A stretch of 64,000 nt of DNA from an uncultured Neglectibacter sp. (GCA_904419785.1 CAJFSY010000005.1:94404-158403), one strand, 5' to 3'. Positions 8,087 to 17,143 are shown, counted from the first letter of the stretch. The notes: generated from the sequence alone by a model not told the origin. A program made the numbers and translations.

Positions 8087-9778
8087 TTACATAGATTCAG
8101 GAGCCGTAACTTTGAATAAAGCCAAAGCGTTTTCCAATACGGTGCGGGTGGCGGTGCACAGGTAGAGACGGGCGGCGGTCAAAGACTCGTCCACGCCTTT
8201 TACCCGGCACGCGTTATAGAACTTGTGGAACAAGGTGGACAGATTCATCACGTACTTGGTGATCTTCGCGGGATCGAGCGTTCTGGCTGCGGCGGTGACT
8301 TCCCCAGTGTAAGAAGAGAGATAGCGGATCAATTCCAACTCTTCGGGAGCGGTGAGAAGGGCCAGTTCTTCTGTGGAGCACTCACGGGGCGTAATGCCGT
8401 CGGCGGCCAGGTTTTTCAAAATGCTGCAGATACGGGCGTGAGCGTACTGCACGTAATATACCGGGTTCTGAGAATCCTGCTGCACTGCCAGGTCTAAGTC
8501 AAAGTCGATACGTGTGTTGGCTTCATAGGAGTTGAACAGGAAACGCGCCGCATCCACCGGGACTTCTTCCAGCAGAGTCACCAGCGTAATGGCTTTGCCG
8601 CTGCGCTTGCTGGCCTTGACGACTTCCCCGTCACGTACCAGGCGCACCATTTGCATCAAAACCACATCTAACCGGGAAGCATCTACCCCCAAGGCGGTAA
8701 GGGCCGCTTTCAGACGGGGTACATAGCCATGGTGATCGGCTCCCAGAACGTCGATAGCCCGGTCAAAGCCCCGGGTCACCAGCTTGCCGTAATGATAGGC
8801 GATGTCCGGCACCACATAGGTGGGCACGCCATTGGAACGCACCAAAACGAAATCTTCACTGCCATAGTTTTCGCCATGGAACCACACGGCGCCTTCCTTT
8901 TCATAAGTGGCACCTTTTTCCTTGAGCAGCTCTACTACCCGCTCCACAGCGCCCTTCTCGTGCAGGCTGGATTCTTTGAACCAGTTGTCGTATTCCACCC
9001 GATAACGGAGCAGATCGTCATGCAGCCCCTGGATGTTCTTGGGCAGGGCATAGCCTACCAAAGCCGCCCGGCGTTCTTCTTCGCTGGCATTTACATACTT
9101 GTCGCCGTATTCTTCAGCGAAATGCTGGGCGTGCTCCACTATATCCGCGCCTTTATATCCATCCTCGGGGAAGGGTACGGCTTCCTCGCCCTTGTAGATC
9201 TGCAAATACCGAGCTTCTAAAGAGGCGCCGAATTTATTCACCTGGTTGCCTGCGTCGTTGATGTAGAACTCCCGTTCCACCGAGTAACCGGCTGCGTCCA
9301 GCACAGACGCCAACGCGTCGCCCAGCACGCCGCCCCGGGCGTTGCCAATATGCATGGGGCCTGTGGGGTTGGCGGAGACAAATTCAACCAGCACCCGGTT
9401 GCCGCCGCCGAAATCGCTGCGGCCATAGTCTTTTTCCAGCTTGTGGATGTCCTGGAGCACCTCTCCATAAAAGCGGGGCTCATAAGTGAAGTTCAAAAAG
9501 CCGGGTCCGGCGATCTCGCACTTGCTGAAATAGGTGTCCGAAAGATCCAGGTTTTCCTGAATGGCTTGGGCGATTTTCGCCGGGGCCATGCGGAAAGTGC
9601 GTGCTCCGGCCATGGCGGCGTTGCAGGACCAGTCTCCGTGAGAGCGGTCCGCCGGCACCTCCAGAGCGATCTCCGGCAAAGCAGCTTGAGGAAGCTGTCC
9701 TTTTTCAATGGCCTGGCTCATGGCCTGCTCCAGCGCTTTCCGCAGCTGCGCGGTGGCTGTGGCGACTAATTGAGACAT
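8087..9778 (-). CDS. argS: Arginyl-tRNA synthetase
   Basis: Charges tRNA-Arg; class I synthetase. An N-terminal Arg-tRNA-synthetase domain is followed by the FVSANPTGPMHIGNAR block, which contains the HIGH signature as HIGN. The KMSKS position reads VKASKRSGK, and a C-terminal DALR anticodon-binding domain follows. 563 residues, full length. The ATG at 9778 has GAAAGGATTG upstream; an in-frame TTG nine bases earlier is part of that binding site. Last gene of the leftward ddl-murI-DUF1934-argS cluster. Confidence 0.96.
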   Translation of the reverse strand: MSQLVATATAQLRKALEQAMSQAIEKGQLPQAALPEIALEVPADRSHGDWSCNAAMAGARTFRMAPAKIAQAIQENLDLSDTYFSKCEIAGPGFLNFTYEPRFYGEVLQDIHKLEKDYGRSDFGGGNRVLVEFVSANPTGPMHIGNARGGVLGDALASVLDAAGYSVEREFYINDAGNQVNKFGASLEARYLQIYKGEEAVPFPEDGYKGADIVEHAQHFAEEYGDKYVNASEEERRAALVGYALPKNIQGLHDDLLRYRVEYDNWFKESSLHEKGAVERVVELLKEKGATYEKEGAVWFHGENYGSEDFVLVRSNGVPTYVVPDIAYHYGKLVTRGFDRAIDVLGADHHGYVPRLKAALTALGVDASRLDVVLMQMVRLVRDGEVVKASKRSGKAITLVTLLEEVPVDAARFLFNSYEANTRIDFDLDLAVQQDSQNPVYYVQYAHARICSILKNLAADGITPRECSTEELALLTAPEELELIRYLSSYTGEVTAAARTLDPAKITKYVMNLSTLFHKFYNACRVKGVDESLTAARLYLCTATRTVLENALALFKVTAPESM

Positions 9779-9804
9779 AGTTTTCAATCCTTTCTATTTG
9801 CTTG

Positions 9805-10257
9805 TTAAATCCGAAACCCCGCCCGGCCGCGGGGCTTGATTTCCACTGTGATCTCGTTGCTGCTGGACAAATTGGAATCAATATCCAGCGTATATTTGAT
9901 GTCGATGCGGCCCCCTTGTTCTCCCAACGAAGAGAGCAAAGAGCTGGTGAACACACCGACGCTCAAAGTGCCGTAGCCTGTGTCATACAGACAGAGGTGG
10001 CGGCGGCCTTCTTCCAGAATCAGCCGTGTTGCCGACCCGGAACGCATCATGGTCACTTTGCCGGGTTCCACTTTCAGCACAGAGGTGTAAGATACCTTGG
10101 GGTTTTCCGTGTCGTATTCCTTATAAGCGATAAAACGAGCTCCGCCCCGATAGGTGTAGGCCCCTGTGGTGTTCAAGGTGATCTCTCCGGATGCTTCCCG
10201 AAAATCCGGATAATCTTGCCGGCCGATAATATTGATATCGTAATCGTCCTTTAACAT
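9805..10257 (-). CDS. DUF1934 family protein
   Basis: A 150-residue protein of the YwiB/DUF1934 calycin-like beta-barrel family, which is commonly found next to argS in Firmicutes. Its function is unknown; the fold suggests binding of a small hydrophobic ligand. The ATG at 10257 follows GGAAACGGGA. It sits 26 bases ahead of argS and 22 bases after murI, consistent with one transcript. Confidence 0.8.
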   Translation of the reverse strand: MLKDDYDINIIGRQDYPDFREASGEITLNTTGAYTYRGGARFIAYKEYDTENPKVSYTSVLKVEPGKVTMMRSGSATRLILEEGRRHLCLYDTGYGTLSVGVFTSSLLSSLGEQGGRIDIKYTLDIDSNLSSSNEITVEIKPRGRAGFRI

Positions 10258-10279
10258 TCCCGTTTCCTTCTTTCCCCGT

Positions 10280-11098
10280 TCAAATGGGGTAACTTTCAAT
10301 ATCGATACGTTGGGTGCGGCCTTCTACGCTGTGCCCCAGGAACAGTTCCGCCACGTTCATGAAATTTTCCGGGGTGTCTGTTACGAAATATCCCGCATCC
10401 CGCTGGGTGCCTTCCTGACAAAGCAGGTCTTTCTCTTGCAAGCACCGGGTCATGGCCAGCGCCGCTTCCCGCCCGCTGTCGATAAGCGTGACGCCCCGGC
10501 CCATAACAGAGGCGATAGTGGGGGCGATGATGGGATAGTGAGTGCAGCCCAGAATCAAGGTGTCGACCCCAGCCGCCCGTATAGGGGCCAAATACCGTTC
10601 CGCCACCAGCCGGGTCACTTCGTCCTGGGGAGACACGAAACCGCTTTCCACCAAGTGGACAAACAAAGGGCAAGGCTGTGGGAACACTTCCAGCTTGTGG
10701 TTGATACGCAGCAGCGCGCTCCGGTAAGAATCACTGGCGATGGTAGCCGCCGTGCCGATAACGCCGATCTTTCCATTTTTAGTAGCCGCCGCTGCTGCTT
10801 TGGCGCTGGGGCCGATCACGTCGATAAAGGGGACGCTCAGGGCTTCTCCCACACGGTGGGCCACAGAACTTACCGTGCCGCAGGCTGCCAGCACTGCTTT
10901 TACGTTTTGCGAAAGCAGAAAAGCCATGTCCTGCTTGGCATAGCGGAGAATAGTGTCGTTTCCCCGGGAACCGTAGGGCACCCGGCCTGTATCGCCAAAA
11001 TACACGATGCTTTCTCCCGGAAGCACTTGTTCCAGCTGTTTTACGGCAGTCAAGCCGCCTAAACCCGAGTCGAACACGCCGATGGGTCGGTTATCCAT
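10280..11098 (-). CDS. murI: Glutamate racemase
   Basis: Converts L- to D-glutamate for peptidoglycan. The FDSGLGGLT phosphate-binding motif is at residues 9-17. The two catalytic cysteines are C73 (in AACGTVSS) and C185 (in GCTHYP). The first motif has Gly where most MurI have Asn (ACNT), so it belongs to a variant subgroup. 272 residues. Good ribosome binding site GGAAGGGAG. Its position after ddl fits a cell-wall precursor operon. Confidence 0.93.
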   Translation of the reverse strand: MDNRPIGVFDSGLGGLTAVKQLEQVLPGESIVYFGDTGRVPYGSRGNDTILRYAKQDMAFLLSQNVKAVLAACGTVSSVAHRVGEALSVPFIDVIGPSAKAAAAATKNGKIGVIGTAATIASDSYRSALLRINHKLEVFPQPCPLFVHLVESGFVSPQDEVTRLVAERYLAPIRAAGVDTLILGCTHYPIIAPTIASVMGRGVTLIDSGREAALAMTRCLQEKDLLCQEGTQRDAGYFVTDTPENFMNVAELFLGHSVEGRTQRIDIESYPI

Positions 11099-11119
11099 GG
11101 AGACGCTCCCTTCCGGCCA

Positions 11120-12199
11120 TCACAGGCCCGCTTTTTGAAAAGCCAGGTCCACCAGTTTATCCAGAAGCTCGCTGTAAGTCAGCCCCATGGCCATCCACAG
11201 CTTGGGATACATACTGATCGAGGTGAAGCCCGGCAGAGTGTTTATCTCGTTCAAAATCACCCGGTGATCCCCTTCGGTCACGAAGAAATCCACACGGGCC
11301 AAACCAGAGCATCCCAGCAGACGGTAAGCACGCACCGCTGTCTGCCGGATCTTGTCGGATACTTCCTCGTCGATCCGGGCGGGAATGAAAAGCTGGCTGG
11401 TGCCGTTGATATATTTGTCGTCGTAGTCGTAAAATTGGGCGGAAGCGCCGATTTCCCCAATGATGGAAGCTTCCGCGTCGCGGTTGCCCAATACGGCGCA
11501 CTCTACTTCCTGGCCTTTGATGCCTTCTTCCACCACGATCTTGGAATCTTCCCGGGCCGCTTTTTCAATGGCGGCGTCCAGGTCCTCAAAACGCTCTACC
11601 TTGCTGACGCCTACGGAAGAGCCGGCGTTGGCGGGTTTGACAAACACCGGGAAATCCAGCCGGGCCTTTATCTTGTTTTTTATGGTCTCGGCTGCCGCGG
11701 TGAAACGGTCCGCGTAGAACCACAGGTAATGGGCCTGCTCGATATCCGCGTTGGAGAGCAGGGTGTGGGTGACGGCTTTGTCCATGCACACGGCGGAAGC
11801 CAAGGTGCCGCATCCCACATAGGGAACTCCCGAAAGCTGGAACAATCCCTGGATTGTGCCGTCTTCGCCATTCTTGCCGTGAAGGGCAGGGAAGATGACA
11901 TCCAGCGGGATAGTTTGCGCGTTACCGCCCCGAAGCACTACCAGCCCGTGAACGGAAGGGTCGGGAGAGAGGAACGCGGGCGCTGTAGGGCCTTGCTCCC
12001 AGGCGCCGCTGACAATGTCTTTCACGTCGCCGGTGTAAAGGCGCCATTCGCCTTTTTTCGTGATTCCAACCATATGCACGTCATATTTTTCCGCGGAAAG
12101 GTTTTCCAAAATGGAAGTGGCCGACATCCGGGAGACTTCATGTTCGGAGGAAGCCCCGCCAAAGATCACGGCCAGGCTCAGTTTGCCGCTTTTATTCAT
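11120..12199 (-). CDS. ddl: D-alanine--D-alanine ligase
   Basis: Joins two D-alanines with ATP for the peptidoglycan stem peptide; cytoplasmic ATP-grasp enzyme. Seen are FGGASSEHEVS at the N terminus, KPANAGSSVGVSK in the ATP-grasp, and the omega-loop YDYDDKY. The loop tyrosine is typical of D-Ala-D-Ala ligases rather than D-Ala-D-Lac (VanA-like) ligases. The C-terminal NEINTLPGFT supplies metal ligands. 359 residues. ATG at 12199 preceded by GGGGTG; GTG at 12208 overlaps that site. First gene of the leftward operon, from the promoter at 12295-12323. Confidence 0.95.
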   Translation of the reverse strand: MNKSGKLSLAVIFGGASSEHEVSRMSATSILENLSAEKYDVHMVGITKKGEWRLYTGDVKDIVSGAWEQGPTAPAFLSPDPSVHGLVVLRGGNAQTIPLDVIFPALHGKNGEDGTIQGLFQLSGVPYVGCGTLASAVCMDKAVTHTLLSNADIEQAHYLWFYADRFTAAAETIKNKIKARLDFPVFVKPANAGSSVGVSKVERFEDLDAAIEKAAREDSKIVVEEGIKGQEVECAVLGNRDAEASIIGEIGASAQFYDYDDKYINGTSQLFIPARIDEEVSDKIRQTAVRAYRLLGCSGLARVDFFVTEGDHRVILNEINTLPGFTSISMYPKLWMAMGLTYSELLDKLVDLAFQKAGL

Positions 12200-12294
12200 C
12201 GCGATCACACCCCAATGTTGTGTTATAGTAAGGCCAGCAGGTCGCGGACCCGCGCCTTCCTTATTTATATTAAGAAAAGCAGACTTGATTCAAT

Positions 12295-12323
12295 ATTATA
12301 CTATGCCCGCAGGGATTTCGCAA
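12295..12323 (-). promoter_or_regulatory. Promoter of the ddl-murI-argS operon
   Basis: Minus strand: TTGCGA at 12323-12318, a 17-base spacer, TATAAT at 12300-12295. The leader to ddl is about 90 bases. Confidence 0.75.
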
Positions 12324-12364
12324 CTCTTTTCCCGTGGCTTTCCCATAGGCACCCTAAAAAAAGA

Positions 12365-12393
12365 TAGACTTTTCCCGGCCGCCGTGCTATACT
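12365..12393 (+). promoter_or_regulatory. Promoter of the basic-tailed hypothetical gene
   Basis: TAGACT at 12365-12370, a 17-base spacer, and TATACT at 12388-12393. Divergent from the ddl promoter. Confidence 0.6.
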
Positions 12394-12438
12394 GATACCC
12401 AAATAATCACCTTAACAGGATTTATGGAGTGGATCATT

Positions 12439-13221
12439 TTGGATATAAAAGCCTTTGAGTTGATACAAAACGGCCTTTACGAGGAATTGGAAAAGCAGGG
12501 CTTCGGTGAACCCCAGCCTGTGGAAGATCCGGCGGGGCGGCTGGTGATGTTCGCCACCGAGGACGTAGCTTATGGACTTTTGTATGACAGCAAGCAGCAG
12601 CGTTTCGAACTGCGTTCCACCACCTTGAAAGAGGATGGTGAACCCGGTAACTGGCGCAGCTTGTCCCTGTGGCTGTTTGACGAAAAGGAAGGTACCCGGA
12701 GCGACGCCGAAAGCATCCTGAACGACTTCTTGGAAGTGGTGCGGGGGCCGAAGCGGGTGGCTGTGGTGCAGCAGAAGCGCCGGGGCAAGGACGGGGAACG
12801 GGTTGTGGACCCCTTGTTCTTCCTGAACCGTTTGGTGAATATCTTCCCGGAATTGAAGGATGAGCTCAATGAAGAGAAGATCATGTACGGCCAGGTGCGG
12901 TACATTACGTTTATCAAAGCCCATGTGGTGGCGCGCTGCCAAGATCTTGCCACCAGATATCCGGACAGCGACCCTATGAAAAAATTGTGCGCGCTGCTGG
13001 ACGATATGTATAAGAACGGCGACCTGGATACCCGTTCCATCGTCACCATGGGCCTGCTCAACAATTTGGATGACGGCGCGTTTAAAGTGTTCCAAGAGCG
13101 TGTGGGGGACGACCTGCGCAAAGATATTAAATTTACCCGGAAACTGAAAGGGAAGAAGATCAAGCCCGAACGCAAGAAAAAGAAGAAAAAGGTAGTGGCG
13201 AAACTTACGGACCGGCGGTAA
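12439..13221 (+). CDS. Uncharacterised protein with lysine-rich tail
   Basis: About 260 residues that I do not recognise. The N-terminal half is a mixed alpha/beta domain and the middle is helical. The last 30 residues are extremely basic (KGKKIKPERKKKKKK), suggesting nucleic-acid or membrane phospholipid contact. TTG at 12439 is favoured because GGAG lies nine bases upstream; ATG at 12424 is in frame but has AGGA only three bases away. It precedes the rpmG-secE-nusG cluster but has its own promoter and terminator. Its place beside translation genes is the only functional hint. Confidence 0.7.
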   Translation: MDIKAFELIQNGLYEELEKQGFGEPQPVEDPAGRLVMFATEDVAYGLLYDSKQQRFELRSTTLKEDGEPGNWRSLSLWLFDEKEGTRSDAESILNDFLEVVRGPKRVAVVQQKRRGKDGERVVDPLFFLNRLVNIFPELKDELNEEKIMYGQVRYITFIKAHVVARCQDLATRYPDSDPMKKLCALLDDMYKNGDLDTRSIVTMGLLNNLDDGAFKVFQERVGDDLRKDIKFTRKLKGKKIKPERKKKKKKVVAKLTDRR

Positions 13222-13270
13222 ACGTCTTGTAAGGACAGTCGCCTGCTCTGTGCGGAAGGCAAAGAAGAGG

Positions 13271-13297
13271 GGAGCGGAAAGTCATCCGCTCCTTTTT
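13271..13297 (+). terminator. Terminator after the basic-tailed gene
   Basis: GGAGCGGA/TCCGCTCC hairpin followed by T5. Confidence 0.8.
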
Positions 13298-13365
13298 GCT
13301 GTCCGCAGGGGGAGGAAAAACACCGGAAAAGCGGGCAATCCCTTGAAAATCCGGAAGGTTTTTTC

Positions 13366-13394
13366 TTGACAGAGCATACCGCTTGTGTTATACT
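13366..13394 (+). promoter_or_regulatory. Promoter of the rpmG-secE-nusG operon
   Basis: TTGACA at 13366-13371, a 17-base spacer, and TATACT at 13389-13394. A leader of about 100 bases precedes rpmG. Confidence 0.85.
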
Positions 13395-13499
13395 GATAGC
13401 ACCTCGAAAAAGAGGTTCTTTTTTTGCGCCTGTTTTTCTGAGGGAGGCCGGGGCGGATAAGCCCCAAAAATTTTTCCGTAAAACGGGAGGTGCCGACAA

Positions 13500-13649
13500 A
13501 TGCGAGTGAAGATCGTGCTGGCCTGCACTGAGTGCAAGCAGAGAAACTACAACACGAAGAAGAACAAGAAGAACGATCCCGACAGGCTGGAAATGAACAA
13601 GTACTGCAGGTTCTGCCGGAAGCACACCCTGCACAGGGAAACCAAGTAA
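13500..13649 (+). CDS. rpmG: 50S ribosomal protein L33
   Basis: A 49-residue zinc-ribbon ribosomal protein. It has two CxxC pairs (CTEC and CRFC), so it is the zinc-binding form. The [11 protein letters not shown] segment is typical of Firmicute L33. ATG at 13500 is preceded by GGGAGG. It leads the rpmG-secE-nusG-rplK-rplA string, a conserved arrangement. Confidence 0.95.
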   Translation: MRVKIVLACTECKQRNYNTKKNKKNDPDRLEMNKYCRFCRKHTLHRETK

Positions 13650-13661
13650 GGAGCAGAAGAC

Positions 13662-13898
13662 ATGGCTGAAAACGTCAAGAAGAACGAAAACGGCTTTGTC
13701 CGTTTCTTCAAGCGCGTGGCGAAATTCTTCCACGACTGCAAGGGTGAGGTCAAAAAGATCGTTTGGCCCACTCCTAAGGCTACATTCAAGAACACCGGTA
13801 TTGTGCTGGTGACCATTATTGTAGTGGCCTTGTTCGTTTTCCTGCTGGACACTGTGTTCATGAACCTTCTGGGTCTTGTGATGGACGTGGCCAGATAA
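13662..13898 (+). CDS. secE: Preprotein translocase subunit SecE
   Basis: A 78-residue single-pass SecE that clamps SecY in the membrane. An N-terminal amphipathic helix (FKRVAKFFHDCKGEVKKIVWP) precedes one transmembrane segment at about residues 48-70. The KKIVWPT motif is the SecE signature. Between rpmG and nusG, as expected. Confidence 0.95.
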   Translation: MAENVKKNENGFVRFFKRVAKFFHDCKGEVKKIVWPTPKATFKNTGIVLVTIIVVALFVFLLDTVFMNLLGLVMDVAR

Positions 13899-13935
13899 CA
13901 TCTCTTTTTGGGTTTCAGGAAAGCGGAGGTAGCAG

Positions 13936-14460
13936 ATGGCTGAAGAAGCAAAATGGTATGTGGTGCACACCTATTCCGGGTATGAGAACAAAGTGGCTTC
14001 CAACTTGGAAAAAACGGTGGAAAACCGCCAACTGCAGGATCTGATCCAAGAGATCCGGGTGCCCACCGAAAAGGTGACGGAGATCACCGAATCGGGCAAG
14101 CGCAAGGAAGTGGAACGAAAGGTCTTTCCCGGCTATGTCATCGTGAAAATGGTGATGACTGACGAATCTTGGTACGCGGTGCGCAATATCCGCGGATGCA
14201 CAGGATTTGTGGGTCCCTCCTCCAAGCCCATTCCGCTGACGGAGGACGAAGTGGCCCGGCTGGGTATTGACAAGAAAGAGGTCGAGGTCAGCTATACGGT
14301 AGGCGATTCGGTGAACATCGTGGACGGGCCCTTGGAGGGCTTCGTGGGCACGGTGGAAGAGATGGACGTGGAGAAAAACCGCGTGCGGGTCACCGTTTCT
14401 ATGTTCGGCCGGGAAACCCCCGTCGAACTGGAGCTGGACCAGGCCGAGCCCGTAGACTAA
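13936..14460 (+). CDS. nusG: Transcription termination/antitermination factor NusG
   Basis: 174 residues. The NGN domain opens with WYVVHTYSGYENKV and the C-terminal KOW domain carries VDGPLEGFVGTVEEMD. It binds RNA polymerase and links it to Rho or to the ribosome. ATG has a GGAGG upstream. The downstream 159 bases lead to rplK. Confidence 0.96.
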   Translation: MAEEAKWYVVHTYSGYENKVASNLEKTVENRQLQDLIQEIRVPTEKVTEITESGKRKEVERKVFPGYVIVKMVMTDESWYAVRNIRGCTGFVGPSSKPIPLTEDEVARLGIDKKEVEVSYTVGDSVNIVDGPLEGFVGTVEEMDVEKNRVRVTVSMFGRETPVELELDQAEPVD

Positions 14461-14508
14461 AGCGGGCAGGGGACCGCGCCCTTGATACGCGGAACGTTTT
14501 TAGACAGC

Positions 14509-14547
14509 AAGCGGGTTTCCCGCTTTGATTGTGAGGGGCATTGCCCC
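14509..14547 (+). promoter_or_regulatory. Hairpin pair in the rplK leader
   Basis: Two small perfect hairpins, AAGCGGG/CCCGCTT (14509-14525) and GGGGC/GCCCC (14535-14547), lie between nusG and rplK. They could be an L1/L11 autoregulatory leader or an RNA processing site. No promoter or full terminator is evident. Confidence 0.35.
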
Positions 14548-14619
14548 TGTGGGAGGTACAGCTGAAATCTTTGTCACGGCTGCGCCGTCATCCACCACGA
14601 ATTTTGGAGGTGCAAACAA

Positions 14620-15048
14620 ATGGCTCAGAAGGTTACGGGCTTTATCAAGCTCCAGATCCCTGCCGGCAAAGCGACTCCGGCGGCACCGCCTGTAGGTCCC
14701 GCGCTCGGCCAGCATGGCGTTAACATTATGGCGTTTACTAAGGAATTCAATGAGCGTACCAAGAATGACGTGGGCCTCATTATCCCCGTGGTGATTACGG
14801 TCTATGCTGACCGTTCTTTCACCTTTATCACCAAGACCCCTCCGGCCGCTGTGCTGATTAAGAAAGCCTGCGGGATTGAGACGGCTTCCGGTGAGCCCAA
14901 CAAGAAGAAGATCGCCAAAATCACCCGCGAGCAGGTGCAGAAGATCGCCGAGCAGAAAATGCCCGACTTGAACGCTTCCTCCGTCGAGAGTGCTATGAGC
15001 ATGATCGCCGGCACCGCCCGCAGCATGGGTATCGAAGTAGTAGATTAA
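14620..15048 (+). CDS. rplK: 50S ribosomal protein L11
   Basis: 142 residues. The N-terminal domain has [20 protein letters not shown]-type spacing ([20 protein letters not shown]) and the C-terminal domain binds 23S rRNA at the GTPase centre. The ribosome binding site is GGAGGTG. Followed by rplA. Confidence 0.97.
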   Translation: MAQKVTGFIKLQIPAGKATPAAPPVGPALGQHGVNIMAFTKEFNERTKNDVGLIIPVVITVYADRSFTFITKTPPAAVLIKKACGIETASGEPNKKKIAKITREQVQKIAEQKMPDLNASSVESAMSMIAGTARSMGIEVVD

Positions 15049-15104
15049 TTCCCGGGTGGGAGGAAATCTTTGGATCCGATATTTACCACTGGAGGAAAGA
15101 AACA

Positions 15105-15797
15105 ATGAAACACGGAAAAAAATATGTGGAAGGCGCAAAGCTCATCGACCGCAGCAAGCTGTATGACACTGCTGAGGCTTTGGACATCTGCGTCAAGACT
15201 GGTACCGCTAAGTTCGACGAGACTGTCGAGTTGCATGTAAAGCTGGGCGTTGACGGCCGTCACGCTGACCAGCAGGTTCGCGGCGCTATCGTGCTGCCCA
15301 ACGGCACTGGCAAGAGCGTACGTGTTCTGGTTATCTGCAAGCCTGAGAAAGAAGAGGACGCCAAGAACGCTGGCGCCGATTTCGTAGGCGGCGAGGAAAT
15401 GGTCCAGAAGATCCAGTCCGAAAACTGGATGGACTTCGACGTGCTGATCACCACTCCCGATATGATGGGTCTGGTAGGCCGTCTGGGCCGTGTCCTGGGT
15501 CCCCGTGGCTTGATGCCCAACCCCAAGGCTGGTACTGTGACTCCCGATATCGGCAAGGCTGTCACCGACGCCAAAGCCGGTAAGATCGAGTACCGCTTGG
15601 ATAAGACCAACATCATTCACTGCCCCATCGGCAAGGTGTCTTTCGGCACTCAGAAGCTTCAGGAGAACTTTGACACCCTGATGGATGCCATTGTTAAGGC
15701 GAAGCCTTCTGCCGCAAAGGGTCAGTATGTGCGTTCCTGTGTGGTTAGCGCCACCATGGGCCCCGGCGTGAAGATCAATCCCGCAAAGTTTATCTAA
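15105..15797 (+). CDS. rplA: 50S ribosomal protein L1
   Basis: 230 residues, full length. The L1 signature [19 protein letters not shown] is present. It builds the L1 stalk and in other bacteria also represses the L11-L1 mRNA. Codon use is strongly biased, as in the other ribosomal genes here. Confidence 0.97.
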   Translation: MKHGKKYVEGAKLIDRSKLYDTAEALDICVKTGTAKFDETVELHVKLGVDGRHADQQVRGAIVLPNGTGKSVRVLVICKPEKEEDAKNAGADFVGGEEMVQKIQSENWMDFDVLITTPDMMGLVGRLGRVLGPRGLMPNPKAGTVTPDIGKAVTDAKAGKIEYRLDKTNIIHCPIGKVSFGTQKLQENFDTLMDAIVKAKPSAAKGQYVRSCVVSATMGPGVKINPAKFI

Positions 15798-15813
15798 GCG
15801 GTGAATTTTAGGC

Positions 15814-15842
15814 TTGACAAAGTCTGTCTTGTTCTGTATAAT
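15814..15842 (+). promoter_or_regulatory. Promoter of the rplJ-rplL operon
   Basis: Perfect consensus: TTGACA at 15814-15819, a 17-base spacer, and TATAAT at 15837-15842. It sits 16 bases past the rplA stop. Confidence 0.88.
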
Positions 15843-15849
15843 AATAGAG

Positions 15850-16030
15850 CTGTCCATCCAAAGACAGCAGGTTTATAAACGGTTTTGTCCGGCCTGCCGA
15901 GGAAAGACGAGCAAATGGAAAAGGAGTTTAGGCTCCTATGTGCAAGAGACGCTCTTTATGAGATTTGTTTCTTGCTTTCCTGTGATTTGCTTGCAACGCC
16001 TTTCCGAGGTTTCCCGGAAAGGCGTTTTTT
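15850..16030 (+). promoter_or_regulatory. Ribosomal protein L10 leader with attenuator
   Basis: A 180-base untranslated leader between the operon promoter and rplJ. It ends in a strong intrinsic terminator (15995-16030). Position and layout match the L10 leader of Firmicutes, where L10(L12)4 binds the nascent mRNA and promotes termination. I did not verify the kink-turn by folding. Confidence 0.7.
15995..16030 (+). terminator. Attenuator of the L10 leader
   Basis: AACGCCTTTCCG pairs with CGGAAAGGCGTT, 12 base pairs, followed by T6. It lies 33 bases upstream of rplJ, so it must be read through for the operon to be expressed. Confidence 0.85.
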
Positions 16031-16062
16031 GATTTACTTTCACGATCCGGAGGTGAAACGAA

Positions 16063-16593
16063 TTGCCCAGCGAGAAGATTTTGGAACAAAAGAAACAGCA
16101 AGTTGCTCAGTTGGTGGAAGCTTTTAAAAATGCTAACGTGGGCGTGCTGGTGAACTATGAAGGCATCACGGTGGAGAAGGATACCAAGCTGCGTAAACAG
16201 CTCCGCGAAGCCGGCTGCGAATACAAGGTTGTCAAGAACACCCTGTTGAGCCTGGCTTTTAAAGAGGCTGGAATCGAAGGCTTGGATGAGCATCTCAACG
16301 GCGCTACTGCTATCGCTTACAGCGAGAATGGCTATGTGGACGCTCCCAAAATCCTTTCCGATTATGCCAAGGATAACGAGGACTTCACAGTGAAGGCCGG
16401 CTTTATTGACGGCGCCGCTGTAGACGCCAAGAGCATTGGCGATCTGGCCAAGCTGCCTCCCAAGGAGGTTTTGGTGGCCCAGGTGCTCGGCGGGTTCAAC
16501 GCTCCTATTCAGGGCTTTGCCAATGTGCTCAACGGCACACTGCGCGGCCTGGTTATCGCCCTCAACGCTATTGCCGAGAAGCAGAGCGCGTAA
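16063..16593 (+). CDS. rplJ: 50S ribosomal protein L10
   Basis: 176 residues. It anchors L7/L12 dimers to the ribosome. The N-terminal rRNA-binding part contains the YRVVKNTL-like YKVVKNTLLSLA motif, and the C-terminal helix binds L12. The start is TTG at 16063, seven bases after a strong GGAGGTGA; no ATG or GTG fits, so this is an unusual start for such a highly expressed gene. Possibly limits its level relative to L12. Confidence 0.95.
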   Translation: MPSEKILEQKKQQVAQLVEAFKNANVGVLVNYEGITVEKDTKLRKQLREAGCEYKVVKNTLLSLAFKEAGIEGLDEHLNGATAIAYSENGYVDAPKILSDYAKDNEDFTVKAGFIDGAAVDAKSIGDLAKLPPKEVLVAQVLGGFNAPIQGFANVLNGTLRGLVIALNAIAEKQSA

Positions 16594-16672
16594 AAAGGGA
16601 TTTTGTTGGGCTGCTGCCTGACACTATAATTTTAATTTTGCTATCAACTATTTTACATGGAGGTATTCTATC

Positions 16673-17050
16673 ATGTCTGAGAAAGTTACCAACCTGATTG
16701 AAGAAGTTAAGGCCCTTACTGTTCTGGAGCTCTCTGAGCTGGTTAAGGCTCTGGAGGAAGAGTTCGGCGTTTCCGCTGCTGCTCCCGCTGCTGTTGCTGT
16801 GGCTGCTCCCGCTGCTGCTGCTCCCGCTGCTGAAGAGAAGACCGAGTTCGACGTGGTTCTGAAGTCTGGCGGCGCTAACAAGATCAACGTTATCAAGGTT
16901 GTTAAGGAAGTTACCGGCCTGGGCCTGAAGGAAGCCAAGGCTCTGGTTGACGAGGCTCCCAAGACCGTTAAGGAAGGCGTTTCCAAGGACGACGCTGAGG
17001 CTCTGAAGGCTAAGCTGGTTGAGGCTGGCGCTGAAGTGGAACTGAAGTAA
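16673..17050 (+). CDS. rplL: 50S ribosomal protein L7/L12
   Basis: 125 residues. An N-terminal dimerisation domain, an alanine/proline hinge (about residues 37-55) and a C-terminal factor-binding domain with the [19 protein letters not shown] motif are all present. It recruits translation GTPases. Almost every alanine is GCT, the strongest codon bias in the window. Confidence 0.97.
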   Translation: MSEKVTNLIEEVKALTVLELSELVKALEEEFGVSAAAPAAVAVAAPAAAAPAAEEKTEFDVVLKSGGANKINVIKVVKEVTGLGLKEAKALVDEAPKTVKEGVSKDDAEALKAKLVEAGAEVELK

Positions 17051-17069
17051 GTTTCAATTTCCGGATTAA

Positions 17070-17099
17070 AAAGCTCACGGGTATTCCGTGGGCTTTTTT
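17070..17099 (+). terminator. Terminator after rplL
   Basis: AAGCTCACGG/CCGTGGGCTT hairpin (one G-T pair) with T6. Confidence 0.85.
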
Positions 17100-17143
17100 G
17101 TTTTGCTAATAAACCTATTGCGTTGAAAGAGTGAAAAGAAGCA

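Noticed and set aside
11135-12367. 410-codon plus-strand frame opposite ddl
   Set aside because: A shadow of ddl; long open antisense frames are common at this GC and the ddl frame has every family motif.
12570-13970. 466-codon minus-strand frame over the rpmG-secE region
   Set aside because: Crosses two promoters, a terminator and rpmG/secE; no protein features.
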